Origin: CAZMGV01 sp964565925
GTDB lineage: Bacteria > JAGRBM01 > JAHCIT01
Assembly: GCA_964565925.1 (NCBI GenBank)
Contig: CAZMGV010000019.1
Location: 11,060-75,059, forward strand
DNA length: 64,000 nucleotides
Reading direction: 5' to 3'
In this document: positions 58,405 to 64,000 of the stretch, piece after piece
Layout of the letters: each line of letters starts with the position of its first letter
How positions within the stretch are numbered: the stretch's first letter is position 1
Made by a program: the position numbers and the translations under genes
Notes under the pieces: generated by a model
What the model saw: the letters and a program-made list of their open reading frames with translations, nothing else
Database searches by the model: none
What the model was told of the DNA's origin: nothing

Positions 58405-60050
58405 GTGGCCGGCCGCCGGACCCGGAACCGTATCCCGGCTGCAATCATCAGGAATGACAGTATGAACAGCGGCCAGTCCCCCAGTCGCGCGTACACGGTG
58501 CGGCCGTCCATCGGATAGATGTCCGCCGCTAGAACCCCTTCAGTGAAGACGGGAAGCGCGGCACCGATCTCGCGCCCCAGCGGATCGAACGCGACAGTGA
58601 TGCCGGTCCCGGCATTTCTCACCAGATAACGGCGCAGCTCGATCGCCCTCAGGCGCGCCTGCTCCACATGCTGGCCGGGGGCCTTGGTCCGGCCGAACCA
58701 GGCGTCGTTCGATACGTTGAGGAGCAGCGTCGCGCCGCTGTTCACGAGGTCACGCGAGAGCCACGGGTAGAGCGCCTCGAAACAGATCATCGCCCCGATC
58801 TTCACTCCCCGCACGTCGAACAGGACCGGCGCCGTACCCGGCGTGTAGTCGAGCGGCACCTGCTTCGGCCTGGGAAACAGCGGCACCTTGCTGAACGGGT
58901 TGTATTCGGCGAACGCCAGCAGCTGCCGCTTGTCGTACCGTGCGCCCAGCCCCGAGGCCGGACTCAGCTGGAAGATCGAATTGAAATACCGGGTATTGCC
59001 ATTGTCATCGGAGACGGCGTGCGGCCCGCCGAGCAGGAAATCCACGCCGTGCATCAGGCTGATGCCGTAGATCCGCGAGCGGTATTCATCGTCGCCGGTG
59101 AGATAGGTGTTCATCGCCGTCTCGGGCCAGACGATGAGACCGGGGCTGTATTTCTCGGCCGCCTCGCGGGACATATCGATATGGCGGCCCATGTTCCGGC
59201 CGACGAGCGACGCCTCCCACCGCTCCCCCTGCGGGATGTTCGCCTGGATAGCCGCCACCCGGAGCGGCTTTCCGGAAGCGGCCGCCGCCCTGATCCGGCC
59301 GTCCACCTGGATTTCGCGTACCGCACCGTAACCGCAGAGCAGTACCAGCAGCGCGGCGAGCGCACGGAGCGGCCGGGACCGGGTCCAGTCTGCCGCCGTC
59401 CACGCCGTCCCGGCGGCGAGCCGCGCCTCGACGGCTTCGAGCGCCAGCCCGCCCGCCAGCGCACAGACGAACGAATGGCCAAGCGTGCCGGCAATATCCG
59501 CCGACTGGACCAGCAACTGCGAACCGCCCAGCCCGGCACCGATCAAGCCCCACGGCATGCTCAGCGGTCCGTGCGTGCGCAGCAGTTCGAAAACGAAAAC
59601 GAGTCCGGCAAAGAGCAGGGGCCGCAGAATCCAGGCGCGGGGCTGGAGACCGATGCCGCGGGGATTTGCCGCGCTTCCGGCGAGCACCCGCCACAGGAGT
59701 ACCGGCGTGCCGGTAAAGAGCCCGACTCCAAGGCCGACCACAAAGACGACGAACAGCAGACTGATCACCGCTCCCTGGTGGTAGTGGGTATGCAGCGCCT
59801 CGAATACCCACCAGGCGACCCAGACCGCCCCGCTCACTCCGTATAAAAGGGAGGCACAGGCGGCCAGCGGAGGCCGGAGCCGCCGGACGGCGTAAAGAAC
59901 CGGAAGGTGGGTGAGCAGCGCCGCCCCGGCCAGATCGAGGGGGGCGAGCCCGTCCGAAAACAGCCAGCCGCCCAGTAAAGGCAGCAGAATGGCCAGAAAC
60001 AGGGTTTTCCCGCCGGTCGCGGTTCCCGGGATTTCGGTATCGGCAGGCAT
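58401..60050 (-). CDS. lnt: Apolipoprotein N-acyltransferase
   Basis: This 549-residue inner-membrane enzyme adds the third acyl chain to lipoproteins. It has an N-terminal bundle of about six helices (about 15-240), then a nitrilase-like periplasmic domain. The catalytic Glu-Lys-Cys triad is visible as LIVWPETAMN, YDKRQLLAFAEY and GAMICFEALYP. A closing C-terminal helix (PLFILSFLMIAAGIRF) is present. It is somewhat longer than E. coli Lnt (512). Presence with several lipoprotein genes confirms a diderm envelope. It is divergent from the cyclase gene. Confidence 0.93.
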   Translation of the reverse strand: MPADTEIPGTATGGKTLFLAILLPLLGGWLFSDGLAPLDLAGAALLTHLPVLYAVRRLRPPLAACASLLYGVSGAVWVAWWVFEALHTHYHQGAVISLLFVVFVVGLGVGLFTGTPVLLWRVLAGSAANPRGIGLQPRAWILRPLLFAGLVFVFELLRTHGPLSMPWGLIGAGLGGSQLLVQSADIAGTLGHSFVCALAGGLALEAVEARLAAGTAWTAADWTRSRPLRALAALLVLLCGYGAVREIQVDGRIRAAAASGKPLRVAAIQANIPQGERWEASLVGRNMGRHIDMSREAAEKYSPGLIVWPETAMNTYLTGDDEYRSRIYGISLMHGVDFLLGGPHAVSDDNGNTRYFNSIFQLSPASGLGARYDKRQLLAFAEYNPFSKVPLFPRPKQVPLDYTPGTAPVLFDVRGVKIGAMICFEALYPWLSRDLVNSGATLLLNVSNDAWFGRTKAPGQHVEQARLRAIELRRYLVRNAGTGITVAFDPLGREIGAALPVFTEGVLAADIYPMDGRTVYARLGDWPLFILSFLMIAAGIRFRVRRPAT

Positions 60051-60126
60051 CGTCAGGATCCAATAGCCGTGCCCCCCGGACCCCTCAAGTTGCCCCCTCG
60101 CCTAATCCCCGTCCGGGGGACTACAC

Positions 60127-61506
60127 TTGATCTTCATGTCAGCCCCAGCCTCGACCACGACGTTCAACCCGGTTCTCGATACCGAAAGCGAAAACGCCTG
60201 CCTGATCGGCGGCGCGCTGTCGCGCGTCCGGTTCAAGGAACTGGCGCAGGACATCCCGAACGAAGTCCGCGAATCGATCGAAACCGTCGAACGGCAGCGG
60301 ACGATCCAGCTCCAGTACCTGCGCATTCTCGCCTACGCGGTGCCCAGCGTGCCGTTCCTGCTCGTCTTCAGCAACGTGATGGGCGTGATCGCGCTGGTCC
60401 CGGTCATCATGGTCGCCCTGAACGTGCTCTGCCTGCTGCTGTTCAGGAACGTCTCGTGGTTCCGCGAACTGAACACCGGCCTGTTCATGATGGACATCCT
60501 CATCACCGAGGCGTTCACCTGGCAGCACGGCATCGTCACGAGCCACAGCGTCCTGTTCCTGCCGCTCATCATCATGGGGATGGTGATCTTCCTGCCCACG
60601 CGGGCGGCGTTCGTGCTCACCGCCGTCATGACGGTCGTCCACGTGTCGCTGATCGCGGCGCAGGGGATGCACCTCATCCCCATCGGCAACATCGTCCGGA
60701 TGGCGCATATCGACCCGGCCGCCCTCGATCAGGTGCTCGGCCAGCGGGACCTGATGATCTCGTCCCTGATCTTCGGAGGCGCCCTCCTGCCGGGCACTTA
60801 TTTCGGCACCTACTGGGTGTTCAAGCTCCTGCGCCAGCGGGAGCTTGAACTGGCCCGCTCGAACGCGCTCATCCGCCGCTACGTGCCGGCGCAGCTCGTG
60901 GAACAGCTCCAGGCCGACGGCGCCGAACTGACCGAGCGGCATGCCCGCAAGAAGATCGTCATTTTCTTCTCCGACATCCAGGGGTTCACCGAGACCGCCG
61001 ACCAGCTCGAGGCGGAAGAGTTCTCCCGCGTGCTCAACGAATACCTGGGCGAGATGACCCGCATCGCCGAGAAGCACGGCGGCACGATCGACAAATTTAT
61101 CGGCGACGCGATCCTGATCTTCTTCGGCGCCCCGAAGGCGACCAACGACAAGGACCATGCGCTTCGCTGCGTGCGGATGGCGGTCGAGATGCAGAAGCGG
61201 ATGACGGAGCTGGACCGCAAGTGGTTCAACGAAGGCATCCAGGTGCCGTTCAAGGTCCGCATGGGCGTCAACTGCGGCGTCGCCACCGTGGGCAGCTTCG
61301 GCTCGCCGGGGCGCATGGACTACACGATCATTGGCAACCAGGTGAACCTGGCCTCCCGGCTCCAGACCCACTGCACCCCGGGGAAGATACTCCTCAGCCA
61401 CGCGGTGTGGGCGCTTGTCAAAGACGATATCCCCTGCGACGAAAAGGGCGAGATCCAGGTGAAGGGTATCCACTACCCCATCAAGACCTACGAAGTGACC
61501 CCGTAA
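60127..61506 (+). CDS. Membrane-bound class III adenylate/guanylate cyclase
   Basis: This 459-residue protein has six N-terminal membrane helices (about 65-245, a MASE-like sensor region). A class III cyclase domain (about 275-455) follows. Catalytic motifs: KIVIFFSDIQGFTETADQLE (metal Asp), KFIGDAILIFFGAPKATND (second metal Asp), MGVNCGVATVGSFGSPGRMD, and DYTIIGNQVNLASRLQ, where the Asp, Asn and Arg lie as in cAMP-forming enzymes. A TTG start at 60127 is used because GGGGGA lies 6 nt before it; ATG 60136 is the alternative. It makes cAMP (or cGMP) in response to a membrane or redox signal (inference). Confidence 0.9.
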   Translation: MIFMSAPASTTTFNPVLDTESENACLIGGALSRVRFKELAQDIPNEVRESIETVERQRTIQLQYLRILAYAVPSVPFLLVFSNVMGVIALVPVIMVALNVLCLLLFRNVSWFRELNTGLFMMDILITEAFTWQHGIVTSHSVLFLPLIIMGMVIFLPTRAAFVLTAVMTVVHVSLIAAQGMHLIPIGNIVRMAHIDPAALDQVLGQRDLMISSLIFGGALLPGTYFGTYWVFKLLRQRELELARSNALIRRYVPAQLVEQLQADGAELTERHARKKIVIFFSDIQGFTETADQLEAEEFSRVLNEYLGEMTRIAEKHGGTIDKFIGDAILIFFGAPKATNDKDHALRCVRMAVEMQKRMTELDRKWFNEGIQVPFKVRMGVNCGVATVGSFGSPGRMDYTIIGNQVNLASRLQTHCTPGKILLSHAVWALVKDDIPCDEKGEIQVKGIHYPIKTYEVTP

Positions 61507-61646
61507 GGGCGGCCCTCAAAAATCCGTTGCTTTCGATTTTCGCCCCGGATACCTGACCATTTCTGTTGGGTTTAACAGGCCGGTCCCTTCCGGGAAGGCC
61601 GCTATAAAACACGAGCCCACAACACGAGACGGAAGGAATATAAAGT

Positions 61647-62279
61647 ATGTCGCTCCAACTGGGTGCCAAAGTTCCCGATTTCGAGGCCAACACCACCCAC
61701 GGCCCGGTCAAGCTGTCCAGCTACAAGGGCAAATGGGTCATCCTGTTTTCCCACCCGGCGGATTTCACGCCGGTCTGCTCCACCGAGTTCGCCGGTTTCG
61801 CCGAGCGGTTCGACGAATTCGACAAGCGCGGCGTGCAGCTCATCGGCGTGTCGATCGACTCGGTCTACTCCCACATCGCCTGGGTGCGGGACATCGAGAA
61901 GAACTTCAAGGTGAAGGTGAAGTTCCCGGTCGTGGCCGATCTGGACCAGAAGGTCGCCCGCCTGTTCGGCATGGTGCACGAGCCCATGGCCGTCACCGCC
62001 GCCGTGCGCTGCGTGTTCTTCATCGACCCGGAGATGACCCTGCGCGCGATGGTGTATTATCCGCTGTCGTGCGGCCGCAACATCGACGAGATCGTCCGCG
62101 TGATCGACGCGCTTCAGCTCAATCTCAAAGCCGGAGTCGCCACCCCCGCCAACTGGAAGCCAGGCCAGGACGTCATCGTCCCGGCGCCGGTGACCCAGCA
62201 GGCGGCCGAAGAGCGCGCCAAAGACGGTTCGCTGAAGGTGACCGAGTGGTACCTATCACGCAAGGCCCAGCCGAGCTGA
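61647..62279 (+). CDS. Peroxiredoxin, Prx6/AhpC-type
   Basis: This 210-residue thiol peroxidase has the peroxidatic Cys in HPADFTPVCSTEFAGF (the TxxC motif) and the C-terminal arm typical of the Prx6 branch (PANWKPGQDVIVPAPV). A second Cys sits in YYPLSCGRNIDEI. Prx6 proteins reduce H2O2 and alkyl hydroperoxides, including phospholipid peroxides. AAGGA precedes the ATG. It is not clearly linked to neighbouring operons, and a terminator follows 65 nt later. Confidence 0.94.
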   Translation: MSLQLGAKVPDFEANTTHGPVKLSSYKGKWVILFSHPADFTPVCSTEFAGFAERFDEFDKRGVQLIGVSIDSVYSHIAWVRDIEKNFKVKVKFPVVADLDQKVARLFGMVHEPMAVTAAVRCVFFIDPEMTLRAMVYYPLSCGRNIDEIVRVIDALQLNLKAGVATPANWKPGQDVIVPAPVTQQAAEERAKDGSLKVTEWYLSRKAQPS

Positions 62280-62344
62280 CGCCGAACCGATACGAATAAT
62301 CAAGGTCCGCCCCTGACCGGCGGCCGGGCCGCTACTTGAACTTT

Positions 62345-62384
62345 GGCCCTCAAAACCGTCAGGTTTTGGGGGCCGGGTCTTTTC
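62345..62384 (+). terminator. Rho-independent terminator of the peroxiredoxin gene
   Basis: GGCCCTCAAAACC pairs with GGTTTTGGGGGCC (one T-G wobble) around a GTCA loop, followed by TCTTTT. Confidence 0.75.
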
Positions 62385-62456
62385 CCCTGCGGGCTACGCG
62401 AAAAGACGGCGGACCCCTTCCCGGAGCGACCCTGCCCGGCGGTGTCCAAGGACGAT

Positions 62457-63113
62457 ATGGACGAACCTAAACCCCCCGTTCCCGAATCCGGGCTTCCCGC
62501 CCCCTTGGCCGAAGTGCCCGACGAGTTCCCCGAAGGCCTGCTGGAGGCCGACGGCACGTTCGTTCCCGACTACGACCCGCCGGTGCGCCCCTTCGGCGTC
62601 TGGGTCGCCGCCGGAATCGCGTTCGCCCTTTCCGTCTGGTCGGTCGAGCAGGCGCTCATCGCCGTCACCCATGCCGACATGACCGATTTCCTGATCAACG
62701 CGGCCACCGCCTGGACCTGCGGCTACGCCGGTTACGGCACCTTCCGCGGAAACCCCCGCGGCCACACCACCTACGTGGTGTTCATGCTGGTGGTACTGGT
62801 GGTGCTCGCCGCCGCCACGGTCTTCACGGCGGTCGTCGCCACCAACTCGCTGCCCTCGCTCCTCCGGATGCTGAGCGGCGACCCGCTCGTGCAGGAGTTC
62901 ATCCGCAACGCGGCGCTGGCGCTCGTCGCCGGGTTCGCACTGTCGCTCGCCCTGTGCGGCCTGCTGCTGACCTACCTCGAGTCCGACCGCGTGCGCGAAT
63001 GGGTCGGCAAAGAGACGGACGATACCGCCACCGAGACCGGCGGCTACATCACCAGTGCCGGCGCCGGTTCTGGCAGCGGTTCTGGCGGCAGTTCCACTAC
63101 CGATGGCGACTGA
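62457..63113 (+). CDS. Hypothetical membrane protein
   Basis: This is a 218-residue protein from ATG 62457 (AAGGA just upstream). An acidic, Pro-rich leader of about 45 residues precedes four hydrophobic segments (about 48-66, 80-95, 100-125 and 155-180), then a charged linker and a Gly/Ser-rich tail (SAGAGSGSGSGGSS). It overlaps the next gene, which also encodes a small membrane protein, so the two form an operon. No family is recognised. A low-complexity C-terminus suggests a disordered cytosolic or periplasmic tail. Confidence 0.65.
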   Translation: MDEPKPPVPESGLPAPLAEVPDEFPEGLLEADGTFVPDYDPPVRPFGVWVAAGIAFALSVWSVEQALIAVTHADMTDFLINAATAWTCGYAGYGTFRGNPRGHTTYVVFMLVVLVVLAAATVFTAVVATNSLPSLLRMLSGDPLVQEFIRNAALALVAGFALSLALCGLLLTYLESDRVREWVGKETDDTATETGGYITSAGAGSGSGSGGSSTTDGD

Positions 63114-63600
63114 ACCCCGCACCTACCCGAGAAGCCAGTTCGCCCGCACCCTGTGGGGGTTGCTGTTCATACTGGGTCTCGTGATCGGCGCCGCGTCGCT
63201 GTTCGGCCTTGGCACCGGGCTCATTTCCATCGGCGAATCCCACGCCTCGACCGTCATGAAATGGCTGGGCGTGAGCATCCCCATGACCGCGCTCTCCAGC
63301 TGGGGGCTCTGGAAGATCGCCTTCTGGACCAAGGGGCTCACGCTGCACGCCGACCGGATCACGCTGGAACAGGCGGCCGCCGAAGAGGAGATCCTCTATT
63401 CGAACCTCGCCCGGATCGTCTGCATCCCGCACGGCTCCGGCTGGCGGATCGCGCTCGTGGACCACGACGGCACCGGCTACCGGTTCCAGTGGCCCGACCT
63501 CGACTGGACCGACGACCTCTCCAAACGCACCGGCATCCCGGTCGAAGGCGGCCGCGCGCTGGCAGACGAGATCGCCAAAGAATCCCGGCAGGCGAAGTAG
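63103..63600 (+). CDS. Hypothetical membrane protein with PH-like C-terminal domain
   Basis: This is a 165-residue protein from ATG 63103, which lies inside the end of the preceding gene. Two hydrophobic helices (about 17-40 and 55-75) are followed by a beta-type domain (LTLHADRITLEQAAAEEEIL, LARIVCIPHGSGWRIALVD, YRFQWPDLDWT) that resembles bacterial PH-type small membrane proteins (weak). It overlaps the upstream gene by 11 nt. Function unknown. A comparable two-helix plus beta-domain layout is seen in the 152-residue protein at 17638. Confidence 0.6.
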   Translation: MATEPRTYPRSQFARTLWGLLFILGLVIGAASLFGLGTGLISIGESHASTVMKWLGVSIPMTALSSWGLWKIAFWTKGLTLHADRITLEQAAAEEEILYSNLARIVCIPHGSGWRIALVDHDGTGYRFQWPDLDWTDDLSKRTGIPVEGGRALADEIAKESRQAK

Positions 63601-63672
63601 CCCGGCCAATTCGCAGGCCGAGTTAAATTCTGCCCCGCACGGGACTCACTCACCCCGGTTCAGGCACCCCCA

Positions 63673-63817
63673 CCCTCTTTCGCTCTCGCTTCAGAGGGTC
63701 TCCCCCGTCGAGGGGGAGAAAATCCGCGCGGCTGACCACCCAACGAGTAGTCAGCCACGCGAACCTGTCCCCCCAATTCGGGGGGACGCGATCCCGCCAC
63801 GGTTCTGGCGGGATCGC
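63673..63817. repeat. Array of five consecutive hairpins
   Basis: Stems in order: CCCTCT/AGAGGG (63673-63698), TCTCCCCC/GGGGGAGA (63699-63719), CGCG with GGCTGAC/GTCAGCC (63725-63761), GTCCCCCC/GGGGGGAC (63767-63787), and GCGATCCCGCCA/TGGCGGGATCGC (63788-63817). The last is a perfect 12-bp stem with a 6-nt loop. They abut or nearly abut each other, and no T-run follows, so they are not a simple terminator. Confidence 0.7.
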
Positions 63818-63916
63818 AAGGGGGCGCGCTGGCGGGGTGAGTCCGCCCCGCGAAGGGCCGTTACCCTAAACCCCTGTTGCCAGCAGCGGGTTTAAGGCTA
63901 TTCAGTTTTCAAACAT

Positions 63917-64000
63917 CTATCGCGGCATGCGGGGTTTCAGGCCACCGAGCCGCCTTTTCGGTTTCCACCACTCGCCTTCCGCCGGTCTGCGGCCGCCAGG
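63917..64000 (-). CDS. Possible C-terminal end of a minus-strand gene (partial)
   Basis: The minus strand from the window edge reads 27 residues to TAG at 63919-63917, including GEWWKPKRRLGGLKPRMPR. The basic, Trp-bearing tail looks protein-like, but this is too short to assign. It is listed only as a possibility. Confidence 0.25.
   Translation of the reverse strand, partial: PGGRRPAEGEWWKPKRRLGGLKPRMPR

Larger units (their letters stand above)
63601..64000. other. Gene-poor window end with hairpin array
   Basis: After the last membrane protein gene there is no complete gene. The first part contains the hairpin array listed separately; beyond 63818 the sequence is GC-rich with no clear signal. 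The minus strand may hold the end of a gene (listed separately). Confidence 0.5.

Noticed and set aside
1..64000. CRISPR arrays, insertion sequences, prophage, rRNA or tRNA genes
   Set aside because: No spaced direct repeats, transposase or integrase genes, or RNA gene signatures were found on either strand.

Overview
This window is 64 kb of chromosomal, high-GC DNA from a Gram-negative, double-membrane bacterium. The evidence is an Lnt lipoprotein acyltransferase, an Mla/MCE lipid transport set, several lipoproteins and outer-membrane beta-barrel candidates. Gene content and order (FtsEX-EnvC-CtpA-divergent polysaccharide deacetylase; rpiB-glyA-dCMP deaminase-nrdR; tandem PF10118 ferritin-like hydrolases; SCP2 and LLM lipid enzymes) look like an uncultured delta-proteobacterial-type lineage. 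The exact phylum cannot be fixed from sequence alone. No rRNA, tRNA, CRISPR, phage or insertion sequence was found.

Layout. 1-8.2 kb: a TetR divergent from an MpaB/latex-clearing-type oxygenase; a cysteine-rich lipoprotein; an old-yellow-enzyme reductase; an arsR-arsM arsenic methylation operon with a probably leaderless arsR; a palindromic REP-like element; a PAP2-unknown-PlsC lipid operon; a FadR-like TetR with a textbook operator. 8.2-17.6 kb: housekeeping genes (thiS, aroC, rpmF, rpiB, glyA, dCMP deaminase, nrdR) interleaved with a phosphatase, an esterase and a nuclease-fold protein. 17.6-27.7 kb: a P-type cation ATPase, then an apparent lipid/sterol/hydrocarbon cluster (long TetR with a palindromic operator, SCP2 protein, two tandem PF10118 proteins, LLM flavoenzyme, SDR-SCP2 fusion, methyltransferase). 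27.7-36 kb: ABC-F ATPase, MgtC/DUF4010 protein, lipoprotein, tsf-rpsB, epoxide hydrolase, a Tat-exported cupredoxin-like protein.

36-41 kb holds the most unusual content. A 995-residue protein fuses a LuxD-like acyltransferase/thioesterase (AxSxS nucleophile, Asp-Asp and His positions matching LuxD) to a LuxE/phenylacetate-CoA-ligase-like adenylating domain. It is followed 5 nt later by a stand-alone condensation-type acyltransferase. A 15-bp hairpin buries the ribosome binding site of the first gene. No carrier protein and no LuxC reductase are visible. I infer a small, carrier-free acyl activation/transfer pathway.

41-50 kb is one long minus-strand run of envelope genes: ftsE-ftsX-envC-ctpA-deacetylase-lipoprotein-mlaE-mlaF-mlaD. 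50-52 kb has two outer-membrane protein candidates. 52-58.4 kb has a chemoreceptor and a radical SAM/SPASM locus with divergent membrane genes, including an 86-residue protein carrying a GYNPNSSSIG segment. 58.4-64 kb has lnt, a membrane adenylate/guanylate cyclase, a peroxiredoxin, two small membrane proteins and a terminal array of five hairpins.
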